A stretch of DNA of 7,359 nt. It comes from Dehalococcoidia bacterium (GTDB lineage: Bacteria; Chloroflexota; Dehalococcoidia; Tepidiformales; Tepidiformaceae). The notes beneath the pieces are model-generated. The model searched no databases and was not told the origin of the DNA. It saw nothing but the letters and a program-made list of their open reading frames with translations. Below, piece after piece: positions 1 to 6,860 of the stretch. Position numbers and translations under genes: made by a program. The first letter of the stretch is position 1, and each line of letters begins with the position of its first letter. Location of the stretch: positions 1 through 7,359 of the forward strand of contig VXRS01000077.1 in NCBI GenBank assembly GCA_009838385.1, written 5' to 3'.

Positions 1-1096
1 AGGAGCGGTCGAAGGCGGGGTTGATGCGGCGGATGCTGTCCTCGTAGGCGGTGAGCGCTTCCTCGGCGTCCATCTGGAGGACGGGGTGGTCGGGGGCGAC
101 GTAGTTGGAGAGGTAGACGATGTGATTGCCGCCGTACCGTTCCGCACCGACGAGGTTGGTGTGCTCGACGCAGGCGACAAAGGGGAGGTCGTCGGCGATG
201 GAGAGCCAGTAGACGTCGCTGAGGGGGCGGTCGAGGGCGAGGACGAGGCAGGAGGCCCACTGGTAGCGGACACGGTCGAGGATCTCGACGTACGAGGCGG
301 GGAGGTCGGGGGCGATGCGCTTGGTGATGATGTTGGGGGTGGTCATGAGGACCTGGTCGAACTCGTGGAAGGCGCCGTCCGCGCGAATACCCGTGACGGC
401 GCCGAGCTCGGTCACGACCGACTCGACGGGTGTGCTGAGGTAGATGCGACCGCCGGCCTCGCGGATGTGGTCGGCGAGGGCGAAGTAGTAGGAGCGGAAG
501 GAGCCGCGGGGGTAGCCGAGGGTCTCCTTCGCGCCGAGGCGTCCCTCACGGGAGCCGAAGCGAAGGCGGATCTTCCAGTGGAGCCAAGCCATGCCGATCT
601 CGTCGGCGTGCTCGGCGAACTTGCCCCGGAGGAGGGGACCCCAGAAGGCGTCGAAGGCCTGCTTGCCGACGGCGCGCTCCATCCAGGCGCGGGCGGTGAC
701 GTCCTCGTAGACGCGCCAGTCGGCCTGGCGCTTCAGCCAGAGGCTGGCGAGCCCCAGGCGGATGCGGCTGGCGAAGCTGACGGCGTCGAAGCGGAGGAGG
801 TCGAGGGGGGTCACGAAGGGGTAGACGCGGCCCTTCACGAAGTGGCCGTTGTGGGGCTCGATCCACTCCAGGCGGTCGCCCAGCCCGAGTTCGTCGAAGT
901 AGCGAACGACGGTCGTGTCGTTCGTGAAGATGTGGTGGTAGAAGCACTCGATGGGCTCGCCACCGACTTCGAAGGTGACGACCTGTCCGCCGGGTTCATC
1001 GCGCCCTTCGAAGATGGTGACCTCGTGGCCGAGCTCCTGGAGGCGGCGGGCGGCGGCGAGGCCCGCGACGCCGGCGCCGACGATGCCGGCCCTCAC
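1..1096 (-). CDS. FAD-dependent oxidoreductase, amine-oxidase/HemY-like (3' end outside window)
   Basis: The frame opens at a GTG overlapping the upstream TGA (GTGA) and runs 365 codons without a stop to the window edge. The start is set by the N-terminal Rossmann fold: a dinucleotide-binding GAGVAG at 7-12, a helix with LAAARRLQELG (13-23), E30 at the end of the second strand to bind the FAD ribose, and PGG at 35-37. No in-frame start lies just upstream. It belongs to the broad flavin amine oxidase group (PF01593, COG1232) that includes protoporphyrinogen oxidase, phytoene desaturase and UDP-galactopyranose mutase-like enzymes. Distinctive stretches are ECFYHHIFTND (50-60), FWGPLLRGKF (151-160), GYPRGSF (194-200), VEHTNLV (310-316) and YGGNHIVYLSNYV (321-333), which resemble oxidoreductases often found beside glycosyltransferase genes. 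Roughly 70-90 C-terminal residues, with the second FAD-contact motif, should lie beyond the window. The substrate is unknown; a sugar or isoprenoid lipid carrier would fit the neighbours. No good Shine-Dalgarno is visible, so translation probably depends on coupling. Confidence 0.9.
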   Translation of the reverse strand, partial: MRAGIVGAGVAGLAAARRLQELGHEVTIFEGRDEPGGQVVTFEVGGEPIECFYHHIFTNDTTVVRYFDELGLGDRLEWIEPHNGHFVKGRVYPFVTPLDLLRFDAVSFASRIRLGLASLWLKRQADWRVYEDVTARAWMERAVGKQAFDAFWGPLLRGKFAEHADEIGMAWLHWKIRLRFGSREGRLGAKETLGYPRGSFRSYYFALADHIREAGGRIYLSTPVESVVTELGAVTGIRADGAFHEFDQVLMTTPNIITKRIAPDLPASYVEILDRVRYQWASCLVLALDRPLSDVYWLSIADDLPFVACVEHTNLVGAERYGGNHIVYLSNYVAPDHPVLQMDAEEALTAYEDSIRRINPAFDRS

Positions 1097-2106
1097 GAGG
1101 TCACCGGGCTGCGCTCTTCGACGGGCACGGTCGTGCGGCGGCCAAGGCGGGCGATGGGGCCCCCGAAGGTCCAGACCAGGCTCAGGCCGACGCGGGTGGC
1201 GGGGGCGACGACGACGGCGTGCGCGACGATGGCGTAGGCGGCGGCGAGGCCGCCGGCGAGGCCCGCATTCACCAGGACAAGCTTGGCGGCCCACTCGAAG
1301 GGGCCGGCGCCGCCGAAGAAGGTGGGGATGATGATGGCGAGGTTAGCGGCGGCGAGGAGGAGGACGTAGTGGGCGAAGCCGAGATCGATGTCGAAGGCGA
1401 GGCCGACGATGGCGTAGGCGCCGGCCTCGACGGTCCAGCCGAGGAGGCTGAAGACAGCGACGAGGGCGAAGCTGCGCCAGTCGTGGACCGAACGAAGGGC
1501 GCCGATGACCGAGTTGACGTGGGGGCGCAGCCGTTCGGCGAGCCGCCGGGGGAGGCGGGCGAGGAAGAAGTCGGCGAGCCGGTGGGCGCGCTCTTCGCGC
1601 AGGGTGAGCCAGTAGAAGACGACGAGGGCGACGGAGAAGAGCGCCGAGGCGGCGATGGCGATGGCCTGCAGGCGGCTGTCGCCGAGGCCGGTGACAGCTC
1701 CGGCGGTGAGGAGCATGAGGACGAGCACGCAGCCATCGAAGAGGCGCTCCACGGCGATAGCGCCGAGCGTACCCATGGTGGAGACGCGCTCGCGTTCGCC
1801 AAGGACGTAGGCGCGGATGAGCTCGCCGGCGCGGGCGGGGAGGAGGTTGTTCGCCATGTAGCCGATGATCGAGTACGAGAAGAGGCGCCTCGCACTGATG
1901 GAGACCACAGGGCGCATGAGCACGGACCAGCGATAGCAGCGGAGCCAGAAAGAGGCGAAGAGCACGACGACGGCGGGGGCGAGGTACCAGTAGGTGGCGC
2001 CCTCGAAGGCATCGGCTATCTCGCCAAGGTCCGTCGCGAGCACGAAGAGCGCGATGAGCGACGTGCCGATCGCCACAGCAACCCAGAAGCGGATTGAGCG
2101 GAACAC
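1093..2106 (-). CDS. UPF0104/YbhN family membrane protein (lysylphosphatidylglycerol synthase TM region, flippase-like)
   Basis: This 337-residue integral membrane protein, a usual length for stand-alone UPF0104 members (PF03706, TIGR00374), starts at GTG six bases after the Agl23 stop. Hydrophobic segments lie at about 7-24, 40-55, 78-90, 111-138, 148-167, 213-237, 244-262 and 277-310. The family signature is clear: GYMANNLLPARAGELIR at 82-98 (conserved N, P, R, GE and R), then ERLFDG at 120-125, and PTFFGGAGPFEW at 261-272, matching the family's 'P-pGg-G--E' motif. The transmembrane region of MprF in this superfamily flips lysyl-phosphatidylglycerol. Here there is no C-terminal synthase domain, so aminoacyl-lipid synthesis is not expected. 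Related regions also occur in archaeal glycosylation proteins such as AglD. Within this operon, transport of a lipid or lipid-linked sugar across the membrane is the most likely role, by inference. The TGA overlaps the next start as GTGA. Confidence 0.88.
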   Translation of the reverse strand: MFRSIRFWVAVAIGTSLIALFVLATDLGEIADAFEGATYWYLAPAVVVLFASFWLRCYRWSVLMRPVVSISARRLFSYSIIGYMANNLLPARAGELIRAYVLGERERVSTMGTLGAIAVERLFDGCVLVLMLLTAGAVTGLGDSRLQAIAIAASALFSVALVVFYWLTLREERAHRLADFFLARLPRRLAERLRPHVNSVIGALRSVHDWRSFALVAVFSLLGWTVEAGAYAIVGLAFDIDLGFAHYVLLLAAANLAIIIPTFFGGAGPFEWAAKLVLVNAGLAGGLAAAYAIVAHAVVVAPATRVGLSLVWTFGGPIARLGRRTTVPVEERSPVTS

Positions 2107-2107
2107 A

Positions 2108-2117
2108 GCTGATCAGC
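2108..2117. other. 10-bp perfect palindrome at the only inter-gene gap
   Basis: GCTGATCAGC is its own reverse complement. It covers the Agl23 stop codon (2115-2113) and most of the six-base gap before the next start. It is too short and lacks a T-run, so it is not a terminator. It may be chance. Confidence 0.3.
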
Positions 2118-5100
2118 GCTCCCCGGCCTCGCCGCTGTCGAAGAGACGCACCCTCCCGGCCCCACCTTCCACGATCCAGAGCTTACCACCGGGCGTCTCC
2201 ACGATTCCGTAGGGGGAACGGAGGGGCTCGTCCTCGGGATCGATGACGGTGAGGAGAACGCCCGTGTCGCTGTAGATACGCACCTGGCCGAGGGACGGCA
2301 GAGAGAGGGCGATGCGGCCATCGCGGAGCACGCGCAGATAGGGCTTATCGAGGTGGTCGACACCTCCCCAGCCGGACACGGGGAACTCGCGCAGGAAGGC
2401 GCCAAACGGATCGAGGACCTGAACGCGCGCGTTCCACATGTCGGCGATGACGACCTCGCCGTTGGGGGCGATGTCGATGCCGACGGGCTCGCTGAACTCG
2501 GCGGAGCCGCTGCCCCGGCCGAGGGTGTCTCCAGAGAAGGGAGCGCCGATCTCACGGATGTACTCCCCCTCGGAGGTGTAGATCACGATGCGGTTGTGGC
2601 CCGTATCGGTGACCCAGAGGTTGCCGGAAGCGTCGATGGCGATGTCGCGCGGGCCGAAGAGGGTGTAGGGGCCGGGCGGCTCACCACCGCCGGGGGGCGG
2701 TTCGCCGAAGCTCAGAGTGAGAGCGCTAAGCTCGGCATCGAAGGCGAGCACTCGCCAGCCGAAGGTATCGGCCACGAAGACGGCGCCGTCCTGCCCTACG
2801 GCCAGGCCCCAGGGCCTGGCGTCATTGAAGAACCTCGCGCGGATGTCGATGGATGCGAGGAGAATTCCGCCTCCGTCGAAGCGTTGCAGGATGCCGGTTG
2901 CCCTGTCGATGACGTAGAGGCTGCCGTCGGGACCGGCCTCGACATCGACGGGAGCCGAGAACTGGCCGGGGCGAGCGCCGCGTCCTCCGAACATCGGGCG
3001 ACCCGCGTCATCGACGCCGGGCTGGGCCGGTTCGAGGGTCTGAGTCGCAAGCTGACCGGTTCCCCGGTCGAAATCGAGGGGGAAGTAGGCAATCCCCTCA
3101 ACCCGCCCAGGCTCAACGCGAGGATCGTGGTCGCGCCAGTAGGAGAAGGCATCTTTCGCCCAGGTTCCCTTGAAGATGCCGCTACCGATCTGGCGCCAGG
3201 CCTCGCCTTCGAAGGGCCCTGCCGTCAGAGCGCTCTTGTAGGTCTCGGGGAACCACCAGCGGTGCGGGTAGCGGGTCGGGGGGGCGAAGGCCGTGACACC
3301 GCGGGAGACGAGGTCCTGCGAGACGATGGCAGCGTTGGTGGCGTTGACGAGGACCACGTCGAACTCTCCTTGCGGGAGCCCCGCCTCCATGTCGCTGAAG
3401 ACGACGTTGTCGTAGTCGCGCAGGTACCAGACCCAGGGCCAGGCGAAGGACGTGCGGGAGTCGATGGCGATCCGCAGATCGGCGCCCTTTCCCGTGGCCT
3501 CGGCGAGGGCATCGATTTCATCGGCCATGCGGGTGATCTCGGGGGAGCTCTGGGTGTAGATGAGCATGTCCTTGGGGACATCGCCACGCTCAAAGGTGAC
3601 CTCGATCATGGTGCGAACGGAGAAGAAGGCCAGCGAGACGACGACGATGAGGGCGACGAGCATGGGCAGTGTGCGCCACCCGAGTCTCGAGACGACAAAG
3701 CCGGTCGTGACGATGGTGATCAGGAGCGCCACGGCGCCCCAGGTGACGCGCACGGCGAGCGGGGGTCCCCAGTCGAGGACGAAGACGACCAGGGTGAGGG
3801 CGGCGGTCGAGAGGGTGAACGCGATCGTGAGCAGCGCGCGGGCATCGAGCGGAGGGGCACGCCAGTGTTCCCAGGCGCGCTGGATGGTCCAGGCGGCGAT
3901 AAGGGCGGCGGGGACGGCGAGGTGCGTGTTGAGCCACGGCATCTTCTCGCCGGCGAAGGAGAGGGCGGCGAAGAGGGTGAGGAACCAGAACACGAGGAAT
4001 CGCGCGAAGGGGGAGCCTTTCAGAAGGGCCCAGACCCCGCCTGCGAGCGCCAGCAGGAGGGGGAGGAACTCGTAAGCGGGCATGACCATCAGGTAGTAGA
4101 ACCAGGGCTGCATCCCGCGGCGGTAATCGTGCTGGGCCTGCCAGTGATCGATGGAGCCCCAGAGACCGGTGCAGAACCCGTCGAGGTTCGTCCAGAGACT
4201 GGTGACGAGTGTCAGGTAGATGAAGACGGCGACCCCCGCGGCGATCAACCAGGTACGCGGACGCCAGAGGAGGCCGGCGACGGCTGCGATCGCGCAGGTG
4301 ACGGCGAAGCCGGTCGCCAGCGCGGCGATGTCACGCGTGGAGGCGGCGGCGCAGATCTCGGGAAAGTCGAGCGGGCCGGACGAGAAGGCCTCAAGGAGGG
4401 GCTTGGCGAAGGGGACGAGGAAGGGAAGGGTGAGCGTGCCGGCAAGCACGACCAGATCCCCGGCCCGAGGGAGCCGACGCCACGCGCCGGCTTCGCGGAG
4501 GAGGGGCCAGAGGGCGGCGACAATCCAGGCGAAGGGGTAGAGCGCGGCGGCCCGGAAGAAGCGAGCCCAGGTTACCCCGGCGCCTGACTCCTCCGTGGGC
4601 TGCCGGGTAAGGTCGAGTGCCAGCTGGCCGTTCAGGTAGAGGAGGAGGAACGCGACGAAGAGGAAGGCGGCTTCCTTGGTGGCGAATGCAAGGGAGAGGG
4701 CGACCGCGAAGATGATGAGCCAGCGCGTTCGGCCGTCGTGGAGGTATTTCCACATGGCCGCCACCAGGACGAGCAGGAAGAGGGCCAGAAAGATATCCAT
4801 GCGCAGGAAGCGGCTGTAGTAGACGAGCGTGGGGGAGAAGGCGAGGAAGGTGACCGCCGCGAACACGCCGGTCGAACCGAGCCAGCGCCTGAGCGCGAAG
4901 GGGGCAGCAACGACGGCCATGCCGAAGAGAGCGGGCGAGATGCGGGCGGTGTAGTCGGTGGCGGTGAAAACGATGAAGGTGAAGCCCTGCACCAGGTAGA
5001 GCAGGGGGCCATGGAAGACGGGGCTGTGGGTGTAGGAGCCCTGGGCGAAATCCCAGGCCCACTTGGCGTGGATGCTCTCGTCGTGGTGGAGGGCTCGGGC

Positions 5101-5241
5101 GCCGAGATCCCAGAAGCGCAGGGCGAAGGCGGCCGCGAAGACGAGGACGTACGCGACCAGCAGCCAGTCCACGTCGATGCGGCGGGCCAGCAGGCGGTCG
5201 AAGGCATTCCCCCCGGTGGCTGGGCCGGGACCGGAGGTCAT
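2113..5241 (-). CDS. Agl23 family (TIGR03663) GT-C-like membrane protein with C-terminal NHL propeller
   Basis: This 1042-residue protein starts at an ATG sharing four bases with the upstream stop (ATGA). Residues 1-545 form a polytopic membrane region of about 13-15 hydrophobic segments. It carries the family hallmarks: a DE pair at D54-E55 in the first outer loop, HGP at 77-79, arginines R144 and R147 in YSRFLRMD, a KE at 189-190, and RGMQPWFYYL (375-384) followed by YE. The family shows N-terminal similarity to dolichyl-phosphate-mannose mannosyltransferases (PF02366), so sugar transfer from a polyprenyl-phosphate donor on the outer face is a reasonable inference. Residues about 555-706 form a soluble domain with WPWVWYLRDY (601-610). 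Residues about 755-1038 contain six NHL-type repeats, which probably fold as a beta-propeller outside the cell. NCBI calls such proteins 'flippase activity-associated protein Agl23', but the molecular role is not established. Co-occurrence with DUF2298, upstream here, is characteristic. C297 and C357 may form a disulfide. Confidence 0.92.
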   Translation of the reverse strand: MTSGPGPATGGNAFDRLLARRIDVDWLLVAYVLVFAAAFALRFWDLGARALHHDESIHAKWAWDFAQGSYTHSPVFHGPLLYLVQGFTFIVFTATDYTARISPALFGMAVVAAPFALRRWLGSTGVFAAVTFLAFSPTLVYYSRFLRMDIFLALFLLVLVAAMWKYLHDGRTRWLIIFAVALSLAFATKEAAFLFVAFLLLYLNGQLALDLTRQPTEESGAGVTWARFFRAAALYPFAWIVAALWPLLREAGAWRRLPRAGDLVVLAGTLTLPFLVPFAKPLLEAFSSGPLDFPEICAAASTRDIAALATGFAVTCAIAAVAGLLWRPRTWLIAAGVAVFIYLTLVTSLWTNLDGFCTGLWGSIDHWQAQHDYRRGMQPWFYYLMVMPAYEFLPLLLALAGGVWALLKGSPFARFLVFWFLTLFAALSFAGEKMPWLNTHLAVPAALIAAWTIQRAWEHWRAPPLDARALLTIAFTLSTAALTLVVFVLDWGPPLAVRVTWGAVALLITIVTTGFVVSRLGWRTLPMLVALIVVVSLAFFSVRTMIEVTFERGDVPKDMLIYTQSSPEITRMADEIDALAEATGKGADLRIAIDSRTSFAWPWVWYLRDYDNVVFSDMEAGLPQGEFDVVLVNATNAAIVSQDLVSRGVTAFAPPTRYPHRWWFPETYKSALTAGPFEGEAWRQIGSGIFKGTWAKDAFSYWRDHDPRVEPGRVEGIAYFPLDFDRGTGQLATQTLEPAQPGVDDAGRPMFGGRGARPGQFSAPVDVEAGPDGSLYVIDRATGILQRFDGGGILLASIDIRARFFNDARPWGLAVGQDGAVFVADTFGWRVLAFDAELSALTLSFGEPPPGGGEPPGPYTLFGPRDIAIDASGNLWVTDTGHNRIVIYTSEGEYIREIGAPFSGDTLGRGSGSAEFSEPVGIDIAPNGEVVIADMWNARVQVLDPFGAFLREFPVSGWGGVDHLDKPYLRVLRDGRIALSLPSLGQVRIYSDTGVLLTVIDPEDEPLRSPYGIVETPGGKLWIVEGGAGRVRLFDSGEAGER
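2119..2124 (-). promoter_or_regulatory. Possible Shine-Dalgarno for the UPF0104 gene
   Basis: GGGGAG on the minus strand lies inside the last codons of the Agl23 gene, twelve bases before the GTG at 2106-2104. The spacing is longer than ideal. It is the best purine-rich match near that start and supports the GTG choice only modestly. Confidence 0.4.
2128..2979 (-). repeat. Six NHL-type repeats (beta-propeller domain) within the Agl23 protein
   Basis: Six degenerate protein-level repeats of roughly 40 residues can be laid out at about residues 755-790, 800-845, 858-897, 912-955, 962-1000 and 1007-1038. Most follow the NHL pattern: P-gi-v, a DG or NG turn, lyV-D, a short linker such as T-GHNRI or MWNARV, then v-vf/y-ssG. 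Clear examples are LWVTDTGHNRIVIY (875-888) and VVIADMWNARVQVL (930-943). The fifth copy is the weakest, having lost the usual aspartate (IALSLPSLGQVRIY, 977-990). NHL propellers usually bind proteins, peptides or nucleic acids. Placed after an extracytoplasmic domain, this one is probably outside the membrane, where it could bind a protein or glycan partner; that is inference. Confidence 0.85.
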
Positions 5242-6860
5242 GGCGCCCTCACGTAGACGGCCACGAGCTCCAGCCGCTGATTGAGACTGTTCCGCTCGGC
5301 GAACCAGTGGACGAACGCAAGGAAGCCATCCGGGGCGTCGAGCGCGCGTTCAAGCACCCAGCGACCGTCGAGGGCAACGAACCCCTCGGGCGGGGGAGCA
5401 TCGGCGGGCCAGACGACAACTCCGGCCCCGACCGGCACCTTGCTCGCGAGCACGAGGGTACCCGAGTCGCGGAAGGGCCAGGTAAGCGCTTCGCGGTAGC
5501 GTTCGTGGACGACGATGGAACCCCCAGAGGTGTTCGCCGAGAGGGCGATATCGCGGATGGCGCGCGCGGACGAGGGACTTGTCGGCTCGGGGAGAGGCTC
5601 ACCGGCGGCGCTCAGGGCAATGCCACTCGAGCCTGCCAGCAGCAGAACGCCTCCGATCGCGACAGGGGCCAGGACCGTGAGCGGCCATGACTCGCGATAG
5701 GTCGCCAATAGGCCGAGGGCCGTGACGGCGCCGATACCGGCCACGACGAGAAGCGCGCGTTCAAACGCGCCGCCGACGTGTCCCTGTAGGGCCCAGTCGC
5801 TGAGGACGAAGCAGGCGATGGCCGCGAGGGCGAGGGCGAGGAGCAGGAGCCAGCTCTCCCGGCGCCAGGTCATCGCCACCAGCCGGCTTGCCAGGCGGGC
5901 AAGGGCAGGGCCCAGGAGCAGGCAGGAGGCGAAGGTGGCGGCGGCAAGGGAGAAGGGTGAGTGCGTAGGCAGGGCCACAAGGAACCAGACCATGGCGATC
6001 CCAGCCACACCGAGCGAGAGAGTCTCCATTGGGGTGGGTGATCGGCGCTCGTCGCGGAGCCGGACGGCCAGCCAGCCGACAGCGACGGCGCCGCCGACGA
6101 GGAGGGGCAGCCCGTAGAGGGCGGCGAGCTCGGCGACGGAGAGGGTCGACCAGGGCTCGTCGAAGCCGGCGGCAATGAGCGAGAAGGCCGCAATGCGGAG
6201 CCCGTCGGCATCGACGCCGAACTGGAGACTCGTCAGGAGCAGGCCCAGAGCCGTTCCGGCGGCTCCCCAGAGGAGAGCCCCGCGGGTGGGGCGGTGGCGG
6301 TGCAGGGCAGCGCTCACCGTCGCCGCGAGGACGACGGTGAGGGACAGCGGTCCGGCGGTCGCTACGAGGAACGCAATGGGCAGCCAGCTCCACGGTGGTG
6401 GCCGGCCGGCGACGAGGGCGACGACGAGCCAGAGGGCAATAGCGGCATCCCAGGCAGCGGCTGTGGCGGTCACCCCGAGGGCGATGCGGGCGGGGTCGAG
6501 AGCGAGGAGCAGGAGGGCGAGAAGGGCGCCGCCTTCGCCGAGCTGCCGCCGGAGCATGAAGAGCGCCAGGGGGATGGTGAGGGCGCCGGCAAGGGCGAGT
6601 GCTCGCGCGGGTTGCTCGGACTCGGTCCAGCCCAGGGTGAGGGCGGTCACGGCCTGGTAGAGGGTGGGAACGTAGCGGTCGTCTTCGACGCCGATGCGCG
6701 CCTGCCAGGCGCCGGAGAGATGCGCAAGCTCAGCACCGCCGACGGGCGCTCTCCAGACCAGCCCGACGCGCAGGAGGATGAAGAGCGCCACGATGAGTAC
6801 CCAGGCGATGGCTGCGACGGAGACGGTGGGGAGGCGGGGAGGAGCGGGCGGGGAGGTCAT
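5238..6860 (-). CDS. Polytopic GT-C/Agl23-like membrane protein, divergent and lacking the key motifs
   Basis: This 540-residue protein starts at an ATG overlapping the upstream TGA (ATGA), with a strong Shine-Dalgarno nine bases before it. By eye it has about ten to twelve hydrophobic segments: the first at residues 14-33, others at about 86-102, 111-121, 138-151, 157-185, 195-211, 248-267, 282-298, 303-325, 336-353, 368-386 and 393-418. A soluble tail of about 120 residues follows. The N-terminal plan resembles GT-C glycosyltransferases of the PMT/Agl23 kind: one helix, then an outer loop with an acidic residue (E44 in GGAEL), then a YVPTLYQ segment. The family's DE pair, HGP tripeptide and two arginines are not visible. 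The tail matches the extracytoplasmic domain of the downstream Agl23 protein: WPFRD at 461-465 against WPWVWYLRDY, and AFVHW at 515-519 against AFSYW. I infer a divergent, possibly non-catalytic paralogue of its neighbour. Family assignment is by eye only; it could equally be an unclassified GT39-like protein. Confidence 0.85.
   Translation of the reverse strand: MTSPPAPPRLPTVSVAAIAWVLIVALFILLRVGLVWRAPVGGAELAHLSGAWQARIGVEDDRYVPTLYQAVTALTLGWTESEQPARALALAGALTIPLALFMLRRQLGEGGALLALLLLALDPARIALGVTATAAAWDAAIALWLVVALVAGRPPPWSWLPIAFLVATAGPLSLTVVLAATVSAALHRHRPTRGALLWGAAGTALGLLLTSLQFGVDADGLRIAAFSLIAAGFDEPWSTLSVAELAALYGLPLLVGGAVAVGWLAVRLRDERRSPTPMETLSLGVAGIAMVWFLVALPTHSPFSLAAATFASCLLLGPALARLASRLVAMTWRRESWLLLLALALAAIACFVLSDWALQGHVGGAFERALLVVAGIGAVTALGLLATYRESWPLTVLAPVAIGGVLLLAGSSGIALSAAGEPLPEPTSPSSARAIRDIALSANTSGGSIVVHERYREALTWPFRDSGTLVLASKVPVGAGVVVWPADAPPPEGFVALDGRWVLERALDAPDGFLAFVHWFAERNSLNQRLELVAVYVRAP
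5246..5250 (-). promoter_or_regulatory. Shine-Dalgarno-like site before the Agl23 gene
   Basis: GAGGG on the minus strand, four bases before the ATG at 5241-5239, lies inside the last codons of the upstream gene. Spacing is short and the match partial, so initiation probably depends partly on coupling through the ATGA overlap. Confidence 0.45.

Noticed and set aside
1..1096. Specific call as protoporphyrinogen oxidase (hemY/hemG)
   Set aside because: Only the general FAD-binding fold supports it. The internal motifs and the neighbours do not suggest heme synthesis, and the C-terminus is missing.
86..1237. Plus-strand open frame of 383 codons covering the left end
   Set aside because: It lies opposite the FAD oxidoreductase, whose minus-strand frame has a clear Rossmann motif. 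The plus-strand product is acidic, repetitive and has no recognisable motif.
1219..2097. Plus-strand open frame of 292 codons
   Set aside because: It mirrors the UPF0104 gene. The product is almost entirely E, D, G and A, typical of antisense of a GC-rich membrane-protein gene.
1093..2106. Full MprF lysylphosphatidylglycerol synthase
   Set aside because: Only the transmembrane region family is present; there is no C-terminal aminoacyl-transferase domain.
2353..4587. Plus-strand open frame of 744 codons
   Set aside because: It is antisense to the clearly conserved Agl23 gene, and its translation is a low-complexity mix of G, E, D and A. GC-rich codon use without TTA, CTA and TCA codons opens such frames.
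4391..5062. Minus-strand alternative frame of 223 codons rich in R, P, L and H
   Set aside because: It is a shifted frame inside the conserved N-terminal part of the Agl23 gene, with no membrane pattern or motif.
2113..5241. Specific call as protein O-mannosyltransferase or ArnT
   Set aside because: The DE, HGP and RGxQPWFYY motifs fit the Agl23 family better; the resemblance to PMT is limited to the N-terminal plan.
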